64,000 nt of DNA, taken from NCBI RefSeq assembly GCF_024347495.1, contig NZ_AP025490.1, forward strand, positions 3,224,001 through 3,288,000, read 5' to 3'. Positions 44,126 through 56,983 of this stretch are shown piece by piece. Made by a program: the position numbers and the translations under genes. The notes beneath the pieces were generated by a model, which saw only the letters and a list, made by a program, of their open reading frames with translations, was not told where the DNA came from and searched no databases. Every line of letters begins with the position of its first letter. Within the stretch, counting starts at the first letter, position 1. The stretch comes from Vibrio gallaecicus (lineage in GTDB: Bacteria; Pseudomonadota; Gammaproteobacteria; Enterobacterales; Vibrionaceae).

Positions 44126-45040
44126 TCAAACAACCTTTCGGTGCTCTAACCAATCTTGATGAAGTTGCTCACTTGACCCTAAATAATTAACCATCCATTC
44201 AATAAGCTTATGATTATCATCTTTTTTCCACACTAAACAACATTGGCTTTGAGGGCTGTCTTCTGGGAGTATTTTCTCCACCAGCAAACCTTGTTGAATG
44301 ATAGGTGCCGCAATATGTCTTGGCATATAACCCACTCCGACACCATTCTTTAGGCACTCAATCGCGCTATACCAATTAGGCAATAGGAGCCTTCTTTGGG
44401 AAGCATAATGACCAGCATGACGTTTAGGCAATACGCTTGAGGTGTCATCTAAACAAATAGCTGGAAATTGACTCACAAATTCCTCAGTCAATTGCTGCTC
44501 TCGTACACAAGGGTGACTTGGTGACATAACAAATGCCCAATCTAAACGCCCCATATCTTTGACCTCAAAATCTCCACCAACAGGTACAGCAGATGTCGCT
44601 CCAATAACAATATCCGCCCTTCCTTGCGCTATAGCCTCCCAGGACCCGTTAAATACTTCCATGTTGATTTGTAGTTCAGCAAAATCAAATGTCTGATAAA
44701 ACTCTTCTATCAGTGGTTTCATCTTATCGAGCTTAACCACATTATCTAGAGTCAGCCTTAGTGTCTTTTTCCATCCTTTAGCAGCACGCTTTGTTTGCGC
44801 CCTCACCTCTTCCATTTGCCTCAGTAAAGAACGAGCTTCTTCAATAAACAATTCACCGGCCGGTGTCAGTTCCACTTTCCTTGGTAAGCGTCGAAATAGA
44901 ATCACATCGAGTTCTTGCTCAACTTGCCTGACACCATAACTGATCGCTGAGGGAACTTTATGCAATTGTTCAGCTGCCGCAGTGAAGCTACCCAGCCGAG
45001 CCACAGTATCGAGCATTTCTAGAGAGGATTTAGAAAACAT
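44126..45040 (-). CDS. punR: LysR-family regulator, probable PunR
   Basis: A 304-residue LysR-type regulator. The N-terminal winged helix (residues 1-60, LEMLDTVARLGSFTAAAEQLHKVPSAISYGVRQVEQEL) is followed by the effector-binding domain. Several segments (HKVPSAISYGVRQ, DIVIGATSAVPVGG, CLVWKKDDN) resemble E. coli PunR (YdhB), the adenosine-responsive activator of the purine nucleoside transporter gene. The divergent MFS gene next door matches PunC, which supports the assignment. Confidence 0.85.
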   Translation of the reverse strand: MFSKSSLEMLDTVARLGSFTAAAEQLHKVPSAISYGVRQVEQELDVILFRRLPRKVELTPAGELFIEEARSLLRQMEEVRAQTKRAAKGWKKTLRLTLDNVVKLDKMKPLIEEFYQTFDFAELQINMEVFNGSWEAIAQGRADIVIGATSAVPVGGDFEVKDMGRLDWAFVMSPSHPCVREQQLTEEFVSQFPAICLDDTSSVLPKRHAGHYASQRRLLLPNWYSAIECLKNGVGVGYMPRHIAAPIIQQGLLVEKILPEDSPQSQCCLVWKKDDNHKLIEWMVNYLGSSEQLHQDWLEHRKVV

Positions 45041-45200
45041 AAGCCTTCAAATTTTTTGATTGATAACTACACATTTTAACGTTTTATTTTATTTAATGCT
45101 AAAAATAGAATACGAAACACAGAATACAAAGGGATTAATACCACTTTGTTTAAACAATAAATTTGATAACAAGCTAAGTTATCTAAGCTCATGGCACCTT

Positions 45201-46412
45201 ATGAATATCTCCAAGTTTCAACTCGTTTATCTTGCTGCATTATCTATGCTCGGTTTTATCGCCACTGATATGTACCTTCCTGCTTTTAAAATCATGGAAA
45301 TTGATTTTGCTACAGGCCCAGAACAAATTGCTCTTTCTTTAACAGTCTTTTTAGTCGGTATGGCTTTAGGTCAACTGCTTTGGGGACTTGCTAGCGATAA
45401 ATATGGTCACAGGAATACACTTGCAGCCGGTTTAGCGCTATTCACTCTGGCATCATTTGGATTAGCGTTTAGTACTGAAGTCTGGCAACTCCTTGCATTA
45501 CGCTTTGTACAAGCTATTGGAGTATGTGCTCCAGCGGTTATCTGGCAAGCGATGGTGATCAAGCGCTATTCAGCGTCTAGCAGCCAACAAATTTTTGCAA
45601 CCATCATGCCCCTTGTGGCTTTATCTCCAGCTTTAGCACCTCAATTAGGTGTTGTGTTAGCCGATACTTTCGGATGGCATAGTATCTTCATTGTATTGAC
45701 GCTAATGGGTGCTCTTCTAATCGCCACTACAATGGCTCAGCCCCAAGAGAAACCTGAAGTAAGAGAAACATCCGTTGGTAATGACATTAAGTCGCTTCTG
45801 AAGTCTAAATCTTACCTAGGCAATGTAATAATGTTTGCTTCTGCATCGGCTGCGTTCTTTGCGTACCTAACGGGAATGCCTGAAATTATGGCTAAGCTAG
45901 GGTATGAAGCAAAAGATATTGGTTTGAGCTTCATTCCACAGACGATTGCATTCATGGTAGGTGGCTACTTAGGTAAAGTTGGCGTTAAGAAGTTTGGTGA
46001 CTCTCGCGTACTTAAACACTTAGTCGGGCTATTTAGCGTTTCAACACTGCTTATTTTTGTCGCTTCACAATGGGAATTAACTTCAATTTGGCCTTTGCTT
46101 GCTCCTTTCTGCTTAATCGCAGTGGCGAATGGTGCTCTTTACCCAATCGTTGTAAACCGAGCGCTATCTAGCGCAAAACAAAGCCCAGCAACGGCTGCAG
46201 GTCTTCAGAACAGTTTACAAATCTGTATCAGTAGCTTTGCAAGTGGCTTAGTTGCTGCAATGGCAAGCAGCGCATTACAGGTTACTGGTGTGACAATTGT
46301 GATTTGTTTAATGGGATTATGGATTGGCTACATTGTTGCAAACCGTGAATTATCACAGCACTTCACAACACCAGATAACTCTCGAGTTGTACTTGAAGAA
46401 AACCAAGACTAG
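45201..46412 (+). CDS. punC: MFS transporter, probable purine nucleoside importer PunC
   Basis: Twelve-helix DHA1-type major facilitator of 403 residues from ATG 45201 (MNISKFQLVYLAALSMLGFIATDMYLPAF). The open frame extends upstream to 45060, but that A/T-rich part has no transporter character. Family segments include the loop 2-3 motif GLASDKYGHRNTL and RFVQAIGVCAPAVIWQAMV, very like E. coli PunC (YdhC). The divergent punR gene supports a purine nucleoside role rather than drug efflux, although the Bcr/CflA family is closely related. Confidence 0.85.
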   Translation: MNISKFQLVYLAALSMLGFIATDMYLPAFKIMEIDFATGPEQIALSLTVFLVGMALGQLLWGLASDKYGHRNTLAAGLALFTLASFGLAFSTEVWQLLALRFVQAIGVCAPAVIWQAMVIKRYSASSSQQIFATIMPLVALSPALAPQLGVVLADTFGWHSIFIVLTLMGALLIATTMAQPQEKPEVRETSVGNDIKSLLKSKSYLGNVIMFASASAAFFAYLTGMPEIMAKLGYEAKDIGLSFIPQTIAFMVGGYLGKVGVKKFGDSRVLKHLVGLFSVSTLLIFVASQWELTSIWPLLAPFCLIAVANGALYPIVVNRALSSAKQSPATAAGLQNSLQICISSFASGLVAAMASSALQVTGVTIVICLMGLWIGYIVANRELSQHFTTPDNSRVVLEENQD

Positions 46413-46435
46413 AGCTTAAATAAACTCTATCGGAA

Positions 46436-46469
46436 ATAAAAAGAGCGAGTATTACTCGCTCTTTTTATT
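46436..46469. terminator. Bidirectional terminator between punC and the GGDEF gene
   Basis: AAGAGCGAGT and ACTCGCTCTT pair around a 3-base loop, with A-run and T-run flanks that suit both converging genes. Confidence 0.9.
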
Positions 46470-46470
46470 T

Positions 46471-48141
46471 CTACTTAGAGTCCGACTCAATGACTTCTAA
46501 AGTTGGAGCTTTTTTCCGGCTATATTCATTATAATTAACCACTCGACTACGCCCCATATCTTTAGCTAGATAAAGCGCATTATCGGCCATCTTAACCAGA
46601 GACTCAGTATCAGAAGCTGGCTTCGGGTAGGTTGACACGCCAATCGACACACCCAACTGACCTAATGATAATCCCTTGTATTCTAAGTGCATTGAACGCA
46701 CCGCATCACACAGCGTCTGACCAAATTCTGTCGCTTCTTGCATGGTGTAATGAGGAAGCAGCACAGCTAGCTCTTCTCCTCCAAGTCGACAAGCAATCTC
46801 ATCTTCACTTACGCTCTGCTTAAGCAACGCACTGATTTCTTTCAATACGAAGTCACCAGCATCATGACCAAAGTTGTCATTAAAACGTTTGAAGTGATCC
46901 AAATCGAGCATCAACAACGACAATGGTTGTTCGCTGGTGGCAGAGTTCATCGAATGCTCTTCTAGTTTCTGCTCAAAGAAACGACGGTTGAACAAACCCG
47001 TTAATGGATCGCTTAGAGCTTGTGAACGTAGCTTCTCTTGGAGACTCAAGTTAGCCAATGCTAAACCTAGGTGCTCTGAAACACTGAAAGCCAGTTGCTC
47101 TATGATTGGGTCAATTTTTATATCACCGACACCGAAGTAAAGGTGCATGATACCGATGGTATTACCATGTGCAGTCAGCGGAATACAAAGGGTTTGGTTG
47201 TTATCCATCTCATGCATGTGACCACAAGTTAAAGAATGGAAATCATCATTCGATTGATGTGCTCGCCCCTTACGCAATGACCAACATTCTTCTGGTGCAA
47301 AGCTTGCGCTGCCCGGCCATGTTTCTCCCCAGTCCAATTGTGTTATTAGTTGGTTACGCGATGCTCGCATCAGAGAAACACTGCCGTTCACGTTACCAAG
47401 GATTCGAGGCAGGATATCAGAGACAATTTGCTGCGCTTCAACCATGTTATTACACGCCGCCAGCATATTCGCTAAGCGATGCATCAACTCGATCTCATGG
47501 GTTCGTTGACGAATACGCTCGTCTTGTTTTTTCTGTTCTTCTTCAACCTTATGAGTGATCTGGCGATTGCTCACATAAGATGTACCGATCAAGAAGCTTA
47601 AACTCAGTAGCACCATACCAATCAAAATTCCCATCAACTGGAAATTCATTTGCTTTAATTGATGCATAGGAGAAGAAATGACGATAACGAAATTCAGACC
47701 ATTGATCGATTCTTGGCGGGAGTAATAAATTCGGTCTACAGATGTCACGGTGCTAAACCTAACATCACTACCAATACCGAGCTCTAAAGCTTGCTGGAAC
47801 TCAGGGCGGTCGCTGTGGTTTTCTACGCTGGCGAGTGCGTGATCAGACAGATCGGTATCACCAACAACAACACCATCTGGATTAATAACTTGAATTCTCA
47901 AGCTGGTATTAGCCTGAGTTAAATCACCGATATAATCATCGACATCGAGATCTGTGGTAAATGAATGACTGTCTTCACGCATTTCATATACCACATCAGA
48001 CATCAACGAAATAAGGTGGTTACGTTCGTTCTCTACAACTAACTTCTCTAATGTGATGTAAAAACCATATAAGCCCACCAGCATTGAAAAAGATAAAATA
48101 ACGATTGGCAAAGTTTGCCATTTTTTGTCGACTAATCTCAC
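46471..48141 (-). CDS. Membrane diguanylate cyclase (periplasmic sensor, GAF, GGDEF)
   Basis: Predicted c-di-GMP synthase of 556 residues. Order: transmembrane segment (about 13-33), periplasmic sensor region (about 35-165, Cache-like in length), second transmembrane segment (about 168-190), coiled linker (195-215), GAF-like domain (about 220-365), and GGDEF domain (about 385-540). The active-site motif is GGEEL, an accepted variant of GGDEF, with DLDHFKRFNDNFGHDAGD upstream, so catalysis is likely. The inhibitory I-site RxxD is absent (SEDE at that place). Its ligand is unknown. Confidence 0.9.
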   Translation of the reverse strand: MRLVDKKWQTLPIVILSFSMLVGLYGFYITLEKLVVENERNHLISLMSDVVYEMREDSHSFTTDLDVDDYIGDLTQANTSLRIQVINPDGVVVGDTDLSDHALASVENHSDRPEFQQALELGIGSDVRFSTVTSVDRIYYSRQESINGLNFVIVISSPMHQLKQMNFQLMGILIGMVLLSLSFLIGTSYVSNRQITHKVEEEQKKQDERIRQRTHEIELMHRLANMLAACNNMVEAQQIVSDILPRILGNVNGSVSLMRASRNQLITQLDWGETWPGSASFAPEECWSLRKGRAHQSNDDFHSLTCGHMHEMDNNQTLCIPLTAHGNTIGIMHLYFGVGDIKIDPIIEQLAFSVSEHLGLALANLSLQEKLRSQALSDPLTGLFNRRFFEQKLEEHSMNSATSEQPLSLLMLDLDHFKRFNDNFGHDAGDFVLKEISALLKQSVSEDEIACRLGGEELAVLLPHYTMQEATEFGQTLCDAVRSMHLEYKGLSLGQLGVSIGVSTYPKPASDTESLVKMADNALYLAKDMGRSRVVNYNEYSRKKAPTLEVIESDSK

Positions 48142-48247
48142 TACGTAACCATTTTAACTTACAGAACATCGATCTGAATAATATCAATCTACCAACAAAA
48201 TACAATTCCGAAGTTGATTATTTTCCTATCACAAATCGCCTACAAAA

Positions 48248-48273
48248 AAGCCAGCAACATAGTTACTGGCTCT
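48248..48273 (-). terminator. Terminator after glmU
   Basis: AGCCAG and CTGGCT pair around an 11-base loop. On the minus strand a run of T follows. It separates glmU from the downstream GGDEF gene. Confidence 0.75.
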
Positions 48274-48323
48274 TAATACACTCAATGACTAAAGTTTTAG
48301 CTCTAGCCAGATTTATGTTTAAT

Positions 48324-49682
48324 CTATTTTTTAGTTGGACGTGCCCAATTTGCGATCTTGCGCTCTTTAGCACGACTAATAATAAGTTCATTTTCAGAAA
48401 CATCACGAGTTACTGTCGAACCAGCACCAACGGTAGCACCATTACCTATCGTTACAGGCGCGATTAATTGGCTATCTGAACCAACGAATACGTCATCGCC
48501 AATGATAGTCTTAAACTTATTAGCACCATCGTAGTTACAAGTAATAGCACCTGCACCAACGTTCACACGCTGACCGATTTCAGCATCCCCAAGATAAGTT
48601 AAGTGGTTAGCTTTAGAACCTTCACCTAAGCAAGTATTCTTCACTTCAACAAAGTTACCCACATGAGAGTTATTACGCATGTCTGCACCAGGACGAAGGC
48701 GAGTAAATGGACCTACAGTACAATCCTCACCAACTGTCGCACCATCAATGATGCTGTAAGGGCGAACGATTGTGTTGTCATCAATTTCACAGTCTTTCAG
48801 TACGCAGCCAGTACCAATAACTACGTTATCGCCAATGCTAACAGTACCTTCAATAATAACATTCGTATCAATCTCGACATCCATACCACATTGTAATTCA
48901 CCACGTAAATCAAAACGGCTTGGATCGCGTAGCATGACACCTTGCTTCAATAATTTATCTGCTTGCTCAGCTTGATAAGCACGCTCTAAGCGAGCCAGTT
49001 GAGAACGGTCATTAACGCCTTCAACTTCAATAGGGCTTACTGGGTGAACGGCTTCAACAGCACGACCTTCATCGTGAGCTGCTGCAATAACGTCAGTCAG
49101 GTAGTATTCACCTTGTGCGTTGTCATTGCTTAGGCCTGATAACCAACGCTTAAGATCGCCACCTGTTGCGACCATAACGCCAGTATTGATCTCTTTGATA
49201 AGCTTCTGCTCATCGGTTGCATCTTTCTGCTCAACGATTGCCACAACAGGGCCATTGCGACGAATGATACGACCGTAACCCATAGGGTTATCTAGAACGA
49301 CAGTAAGTAGCGCGATACCACCGTTTGGTTGAGCGTCTAATAGGTTTTCAATGGTTTCTGGCGAGATCAGTGGAACATCACCGTATAGCACAAGTACTTT
49401 TTCATCATCAGCGAAATGTGCAGATGCCTGGTCGACCGCGTGGCCGGTACCTAGCTGTTCAGCTTGTAGAGCCCAATTAACCGATTCTTGTGCAAGTGTC
49501 GATTTCATTTGTTCACCACCATGGCCGTAAACAAGATGAATATTTTGAGCACCTAAACCATTACAAGTATCGATAACATGCTTCACCATCGGCTTACCTG
49601 CAAGCGTATGCAGAACCTTTGGTGTGTTTGAATACATGCGAGTGCCTTTTCCCGCTGCGAGAATTACCGCGCTAAACTTCAT
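48324..49682 (-). CDS. glmU: Bifunctional UDP-GlcNAc pyrophosphorylase / GlcN-1-P acetyltransferase GlmU
   Basis: Acetylates GlcN-1-phosphate and then uridylates it, giving UDP-GlcNAc for peptidoglycan and LPS. From ATG 49682 it is 452 residues beginning [16 protein letters not shown]; six extra in-frame residues upstream are ignored because TAGGT precedes this ATG. The N-terminal nucleotidyltransferase domain has AAGKGTRM and the C-terminal left-handed beta-helix acetyltransferase domain has many hexapeptide repeats. It lies downstream of the atp operon, as in E. coli. Confidence 0.97.
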   Translation of the reverse strand: MKFSAVILAAGKGTRMYSNTPKVLHTLAGKPMVKHVIDTCNGLGAQNIHLVYGHGGEQMKSTLAQESVNWALQAEQLGTGHAVDQASAHFADDEKVLVLYGDVPLISPETIENLLDAQPNGGIALLTVVLDNPMGYGRIIRRNGPVVAIVEQKDATDEQKLIKEINTGVMVATGGDLKRWLSGLSNDNAQGEYYLTDVIAAAHDEGRAVEAVHPVSPIEVEGVNDRSQLARLERAYQAEQADKLLKQGVMLRDPSRFDLRGELQCGMDVEIDTNVIIEGTVSIGDNVVIGTGCVLKDCEIDDNTIVRPYSIIDGATVGEDCTVGPFTRLRPGADMRNNSHVGNFVEVKNTCLGEGSKANHLTYLGDAEIGQRVNVGAGAITCNYDGANKFKTIIGDDVFVGSDSQLIAPVTIGNGATVGAGSTVTRDVSENELIISRAKERKIANWARPTKK

Positions 49683-49814
49683 TGTAAACCTATCCAACAT
49701 TATTTTTTATTAAGCCGATATTGTAACCGTTTTTGGAAAAAAAATTAAATCGCAATAACCATTTAACCGATATTGATATGGAAAAGGAACACTTTTGAGA
49801 ATCCAAAAAGGCAA

Positions 49815-49838
49815 AAAGGCGACCCTTAGGTCGCCTTT
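49815..49838 (-). terminator. Terminator of the atp operon
   Basis: AAAGGCGACC and GGTCGCCTTT pair around CTTA. On the minus strand it lies between atpC and glmU. The same GGCGACC core recurs in the yidC terminator. Confidence 0.88.
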
Positions 49839-49865
49839 ATCTCAGAGTCTATAATCTTATAAAGA

Positions 49866-50288
49866 TTAACGACGCTGTTTTGTCAGTTCGATAACTCGTA
49901 ACTGAGCAATGGCTTTAGCCAGTTCACCGGCCGCTTGTGCGAAGTCTATGTCGCCATGCTGATTTTGGATATTCTCCACAGCCTTGCGTTTAGCTTCTTC
50001 CGCCTTTGCTGCGTCTAGTTCTTCACCACGGATAGCTGTATCAGCCAGTACAGTCGCTGTACCAGGTTGAACTTCTACCATACCACCAGAAACATAAATG
50101 ATTTCTTCGTGGCCGTGCTGCTTAACAATACGCACCATACCAGGCTTGATAGCGGTCAGCAGTGGAGTGTGACCATGGAAAATACCAAGCTCACCCTCAC
50201 TACCGGTCACCTGAAACGTTTCAACAAGACCAGAGAAAAGTTGTTTCTCGGCACTTACAACGTCTAGGTGAAAGGTTATTGCTGCCAT
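49866..50288 (-). CDS. atpC: ATP synthase epsilon subunit AtpC
   Basis: Central-stalk subunit and intrinsic ATPase inhibitor of F1. The 140-residue protein has the N-terminal beta-sandwich ([34 protein letters not shown]) and the C-terminal helical hairpin (about residues 88-138). It is the last gene of the atp operon, 18 nt after atpD. Confidence 0.97.
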   Translation of the reverse strand: MAAITFHLDVVSAEKQLFSGLVETFQVTGSEGELGIFHGHTPLLTAIKPGMVRIVKQHGHEEIIYVSGGMVEVQPGTATVLADTAIRGEELDAAKAEEAKRKAVENIQNQHGDIDFAQAAGELAKAIAQLRVIELTKQRR

Positions 50289-50306
50289 ATCGCCTCCTAG
50301 TTAGCC

Positions 50307-51728
<1,422 letters not shown>

Positions 51729-51744
51729 TTAGTTTTACCTAAGC

Positions 51745-52611
51745 TTAAACCGCAGCTGCGCCTGAAACGATCTCAGAAAGTTCTTGTGTAATCGCCGATT
51801 GACGGGCTTTGTTGTACACAAGTTCTAAGTCATCAATAATGTCACCAGCGTTATCTGTTGCTGATTTCATTGCAATCATTCGAGCCGCTTGCTCACAAGC
51901 AAGGTTCTCAACCACACCTTGGTACACTTGAGATTCGACATAGCGAACCAATAGTGCATCTAGGAGTGGTTTTGGCTCGGGCTCATAAATGTAGTCCCAA
52001 GAATGACTGCGTTTCATTTCTTCGCTGTCTGATTTAGGCAAAGGAAGTAATTGATCGATCGTTGGTTCTTGAACCATAGTGTTTTCAAACTTGTTGAACA
52101 CTACAAACAGGCGATCTAATTCGCCTTCATCATATTTCTTCAGCATAACGCTTACAGAGCCAATCAAGTCTTCAAGGCTTGGACGATCGCCCAGACCAGA
52201 AACTTGAGCTGCTACTTTCGCGCCGCTGTTATTGAAAAATGCTGTTGCTTTAGAGCCTACAATTGCAAGCTCAACATCAGCACCTTTCTCAGACCAATCT
52301 TTCATGTCATTCATAGCTTTTTTGAACAAGTTAATGTTCAAACCACCACAAAGACCACGGTCTGTAGAAACGATGATGTAACCAACACGTTTGGCTTCAC
52401 GTTCCTCAAGATAAGGATGCTTATACTCGAGGCTACCATTAGCCAAATGACCGATCACTTTACGCATTGTTTCTGCATATGGACGAGTAGCTTCCATTGC
52501 GTCTTGAGAACGACGCATTTTTGAAGCTGCTACCATTTCCATTGCTTTCGTAATCTTCTGTGTGCTTTTAACACTACCGATTTTATTACGTATCTCTTTT
52601 GCGCCGGCCAT
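51745..52611 (-). CDS. atpG: ATP synthase gamma subunit AtpG
   Basis: Rotary central shaft of F1. The 288-residue protein begins [34 protein letters not shown], the conserved N-terminal coiled-coil, contains [11 protein letters not shown], and ends with the complementary C-terminal helix ([17 protein letters not shown]). It lies 48 nt after atpA. That gap holds a small hairpin (AGGTGG/CCACCT, 52634-52653) that might affect mRNA stability or subunit stoichiometry. Confidence 0.98.
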   Translation of the reverse strand: MAGAKEIRNKIGSVKSTQKITKAMEMVAASKMRRSQDAMEATRPYAETMRKVIGHLANGSLEYKHPYLEEREAKRVGYIIVSTDRGLCGGLNINLFKKAMNDMKDWSEKGADVELAIVGSKATAFFNNSGAKVAAQVSGLGDRPSLEDLIGSVSVMLKKYDEGELDRLFVVFNKFENTMVQEPTIDQLLPLPKSDSEEMKRSHSWDYIYEPEPKPLLDALLVRYVESQVYQGVVENLACEQAARMIAMKSATDNAGDIIDDLELVYNKARQSAITQELSEIVSGAAAV

Positions 52612-52659
52612 CGTTACTCTCCGTTAATGGTATGAGGTGGCCCTAAGACCACCTACCAA

Positions 52660-54201
52660 TTACCAGGTCTGGGTTGCTTTGAAATCGTCAACAAGCTTCT
52701 TCAGCTCAGCTTCGATTTCTTTATTGAAAGCACCCGTTGTGTCGATCTGTGTTGCTAGATCGGCATATTGACCACGAGCAAACGACAGTAAAGCAGCTTC
52801 AAAGTCTAGAACTTTAGAAAGTTCAACATCTTGAAGGTATCCACGCTCTGCAGCGAAGATTACTAGAGCTTGGTCAAATACAGACATAGGAGCGTATTGC
52901 TTCTGCTTCATCAGTTCTGTAACTTTTTGACCGTGGTCTAGTTGCTTCTTAGTCGCTTCATCAAGATCCGAAGAGAACTGAGCAAATGCTGCAAGTTCAC
53001 GGTATTGAGCTAGAGCAGTACGGATACCACCAGATAGCTTCTTGATGATTTTAGTCTGCGCCGAACCACCTACACGAGAAACTGAAATACCAGGGTCAAC
53101 AGCTGGACGTACGCCCGCGTTGAATAGCTCAGTTTGTAGGAAGATCTGACCATCAGTAATCGAGATTACGTTCGTTGGTACGAATGCAGATACGTCACCA
53201 GCTTGCGTTTCAATGATAGGTAGAGCAGTTAAAGAACCAGTCTTGCCTGTCACTTCACCGTTAGTGAATTTTTCTACATATGCTTCGCTTACACGAGCAG
53301 CACGCTCTAGTAGACGAGAGTGAAGGTAGAAAACATCACCTGGGAACGCTTCACGACCTGGTGGACGCTTAAGTAGTAGCGAGATTTGACGGTAAGCGAC
53401 AGCTTGCTTAGATAAATCATCATAAACAATCAGTGCATCTTCACCGCGATCACGGAAGTATTCGCCCATCGCACAACCAGCATATGGTGCAAGGTATTGC
53501 AGCGCTGCAGATTCAGAAGCAGATGCAACAACAACAACAGTGTTTGCTAGTGCGCCATGCTCTTCTAGTTTGCGAACTACGTTAGCAATAGTCGACGCTT
53601 TTTGGCCGATAGCTACGTAGATAGAGAAAATACCAGAATCTTTTTGGTTAATAATCGCATCGATCGCCATTGCTGTTTTACCAGTCTGACGGTCACCGAT
53701 TACTAGTTCACGTTGACCACGACCGATAGGGATCATTGAGTCAACTGACTTGTAACCAGTTTGAACAGGTTGATCTACCGATTTACGGTCGATTACACCT
53801 GGTGCGATAATTTCTACAGGCGAAGTCAATTTAGCTTCGATTGGACCTTTACCATCAATTGGCTCACCTAGCGTGTTTACAACACGACCAAGCATTTCAG
53901 GACCTACTGGTACTTCAAGAATACGACCAGTACCTGTAACTTTCATGCCTTCCTGTAGGTCAGCATACGGGCCCATTACAACAGCACCAACCGAATCACG
54001 GTTCAAGTTTAGTGCTAGCGCGTAACGGCCACCCGGTAGTTCGATCATTTCACCTTGCATCACGTCCGCTAGGCCGTGGATGCTAAGGATGCCATCGCTT
54101 ACAGAAACGATAGTACCTTCATTGCGAGCTTCACTAACAACGTCGAAAGATTCAATACGTTGTTTAATTAGATCGCTAATTTCAGTGGAATTAAGTTGCA
54201 T
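52660..54201 (-). CDS. atpA: ATP synthase alpha subunit AtpA
   Basis: Non-catalytic nucleotide-binding F1 subunit. From ATG 54201 it is 513 residues beginning [19 protein letters not shown], identical in layout to E. coli AtpA; ten more in-frame residues upstream overlap atpH and are rejected. Seen: the nucleotide-binding loop GDRQTGKTA and the signature [14 protein letters not shown]. Confidence 0.98.
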   Translation of the reverse strand: MQLNSTEISDLIKQRIESFDVVSEARNEGTIVSVSDGILSIHGLADVMQGEMIELPGGRYALALNLNRDSVGAVVMGPYADLQEGMKVTGTGRILEVPVGPEMLGRVVNTLGEPIDGKGPIEAKLTSPVEIIAPGVIDRKSVDQPVQTGYKSVDSMIPIGRGQRELVIGDRQTGKTAMAIDAIINQKDSGIFSIYVAIGQKASTIANVVRKLEEHGALANTVVVVASASESAALQYLAPYAGCAMGEYFRDRGEDALIVYDDLSKQAVAYRQISLLLKRPPGREAFPGDVFYLHSRLLERAARVSEAYVEKFTNGEVTGKTGSLTALPIIETQAGDVSAFVPTNVISITDGQIFLQTELFNAGVRPAVDPGISVSRVGGSAQTKIIKKLSGGIRTALAQYRELAAFAQFSSDLDEATKKQLDHGQKVTELMKQKQYAPMSVFDQALVIFAAERGYLQDVELSKVLDFEAALLSFARGQYADLATQIDTTGAFNKEIEAELKKLVDDFKATQTW

Positions 54202-54214
54202 GCTCCAATCCCCA

Positions 54215-54748
54215 TTAAGACTGCAATGCATCGCTCAGGCGGTCTAAACGACTGCGCGCTGAGTTATCGATGACTAGGTCTCCGGCTCGAATAATAACTC
54301 CACTAAGTAGAGTCTCATCTATACTGCAATTCAGCTGAACTTTGCGCGCTAAGCGCTGTTCCAATTTGCTGCTGATCTCTGCGTGTTGCTCTTTTGAAAG
54401 TTCAACAGCTGAAGTAACTTCAACGTCGATTTCTTTCTCATGCTCTTGTTTAAGCAATAAGAACTGTTTACAAACATCAGGAAAAGCCATTAAACGGCCA
54501 TTCTCTGCCATCACTTTAATCAAGTTCTGACCGAATTCATCAAATTGTTCGCCACAAATAACAATGAATACTTCCGCTAATTTTTCTGCAGTCATAGAAC
54601 CGCTTAATAAATTATGAACATCATCATTTTGTGCCACTTCGGCAGCAAAAGTAAGCATTTGACCCCATTGGTCTAGCTCACCTTTCTCTACCGCAAAGTC
54701 AAAGGCTGCTTTAGCATAGGGGCGTGCGATTGTAGTCAAATCAGACAT
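54215..54748 (-). CDS. atpH: ATP synthase delta subunit AtpH
   Basis: Peripheral-stalk subunit linking F1 to the b dimer. The 177-residue protein begins [19 protein letters not shown] and ends with the conserved [19 protein letters not shown] segment. It is placed between atpF (15 nt) and atpA (13 nt). Confidence 0.97.
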   Translation of the reverse strand: MSDLTTIARPYAKAAFDFAVEKGELDQWGQMLTFAAEVAQNDDVHNLLSGSMTAEKLAEVFIVICGEQFDEFGQNLIKVMAENGRLMAFPDVCKQFLLLKQEHEKEIDVEVTSAVELSKEQHAEISSKLEQRLARKVQLNCSIDETLLSGVIIRAGDLVIDNSARSRLDRLSDALQS

Positions 54749-54763
54749 ATACAGCCCCTTGCT

Positions 54764-55234
54764 TTAAAGTTTTGCAGTAATGTTGTTAAGAAGATCATCG
54801 TGTACATCTTTATCGATAGTACGTTCAAGGATTTTCTCAGCACCAGCTATAGCCAGAGTTGCGACTTGTTTGCGCAGGTCATCACGGGCACGTGTGCGCT
54901 CAGCTTCAAGTTCAGCTTCAGCTTGCGCTAAGATTTTCTGGCGTTCTGCCTGAGCTTCTTCGCGAGCTTCATCAATAATTTGAGCTTTACGTTTATTTGC
55001 CTGTTCAATAACCTCAGTTGCAGTGCGCTTCGCTTCCTTCATTTGCTCGGAAGCGTTGGCTTGTGCCAGGTTCAAGTCTTTCGCAGCGCGCTCAGCGGCT
55101 ACAAGACCATCAGCAATTTTCTTCTGACGCTCTTCAATTGCTTGCATGATTGGTGGCCATACATATTTCATGCAGAACCAAACAAACAATGAAAAAGCAA
55201 TTGCTTGACCTAACAGAGTTGCGTTCATATTCAC
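54764..55234 (-). CDS. atpF: ATP synthase b subunit AtpF
   Basis: Fo peripheral stalk. The 156-residue protein has one N-terminal membrane helix (about residues 5-25, [19 protein letters not shown]) and a long charged amphipathic coiled coil to the C-terminus. The start is a GTG at 55234 with GGAG eight bases upstream. An in-frame ATG two codons later is too far from that site, and homologues begin with the same Met-Asn-x-Asn. Confidence 0.96.
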   Translation of the reverse strand: MNMNATLLGQAIAFSLFVWFCMKYVWPPIMQAIEERQKKIADGLVAAERAAKDLNLAQANASEQMKEAKRTATEVIEQANKRKAQIIDEAREEAQAERQKILAQAEAELEAERTRARDDLRKQVATLAIAGAEKILERTIDKDVHDDLLNNITAKL

Positions 55235-55292
55235 AACAGCTACTCCTCGTTAAGAATCAACTACAAAAAATTAATTAACTATTAAGAGTTAA

Positions 55293-55550
<258 letters not shown>

Positions 55551-55598
55551 TTACGTTCTCCGATTAACATTAATAGTTAGAATAAAGCTTAAAAATTT

Positions 55599-56399
<801 letters not shown>

Positions 56400-56404
56400 T
56401 CATC

Positions 56405-56794
56405 CTATTTTTTATTGTTAATGAAAAGCACTGGCGCAAAGATATTAATCCCGAGAGCCAGTAAATAGGTCAGTTTGAGGGGAACGAGTTCCACCTGCAT
56501 ATACATGTAGACAATAGAGAATAGTAAAACTGTGATTAAGATTTTTAATGCTTCACCTGCATAAAAGGACGCAGCAACTAACTTAGTCGCACGAGCTCCG
56601 CAAAATAGAAAAGCACAAACACAAAACACCACATTGGCAATGACAAAAATGCCGCCACCGATCAATGAGGCAAAACCCCAATCAGGATTAACCGTGATAC
56701 CTAACCCTACTGCCACTAATATAACCGCGCTAAGCTCGATCAATAACATTTGCTTTGCAAGCACTCGTCCTGGTCTTGCTAACGCCGCTACCAT
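56405..56794 (-). CDS. atpI: ATP synthase accessory protein AtpI
   Basis: Small four-helix membrane protein that helps assemble the c-ring. From ATG 56794 it is 129 residues beginning MVAALARPGRVLAKQM, with GAGGAAG eight bases upstream; the ten-residue in-frame extension overlaps that ribosome-binding site. It is the first gene of the atp operon, followed by atpB. Confidence 0.94.
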   Translation of the reverse strand: MVAALARPGRVLAKQMLLIELSAVILVAVGLGITVNPDWGFASLIGGGIFVIANVVFCVCAFLFCGARATKLVAASFYAGEALKILITVLLFSIVYMYMQVELVPLKLTYLLALGINIFAPVLFINNKK

Positions 56795-56856
56795 GTATTC
56801 TTCCTCTTTTAAGCCCACTAACACTTGCTTAAAAGTGTGTAGAGAAATTGGCGAAA

Positions 56857-56884
56857 ATTATACGGTCAGTCAGATTGAATGCAA
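56857..56884 (-). promoter_or_regulatory. Candidate atp operon promoter
   Basis: On the minus strand TTGCAT (56879-56884), a 16-bp spacer and a perfect TATAAT (56857-56862), about 63 bases before atpI. An FNR-like sequence, TTGACCTAAATCAA, lies further upstream at 56961-56974. Confidence 0.65.
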
Positions 56885-56960
56885 TTAAAATGCATTATTT
56901 TTTTACATTTTTGTATACAATCCGACAACTTTTAAACAAAAGACCGAGTTTATAACATAA

Positions 56961-56974
56961 TTGACCTAAATCAA
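56961..56974. promoter_or_regulatory. FNR-like dyad between parB and atpI
   Basis: On the minus strand TTGATTTAGGTCAA matches the FNR consensus TTGATNNNNATCAA at 9 of 10 fixed positions. It lies about 115 bases upstream of the predicted atp start point, unusually far for direct activation. It could be a chance match. Confidence 0.3.
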
Positions 56975-56983
56975 TTATCTCAC

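Noticed and set aside
45060..45200. Long N-terminal extension of PunC
   Set aside because: Sequence lacks transporter character; alignment with the family starts at MNISKFQ.
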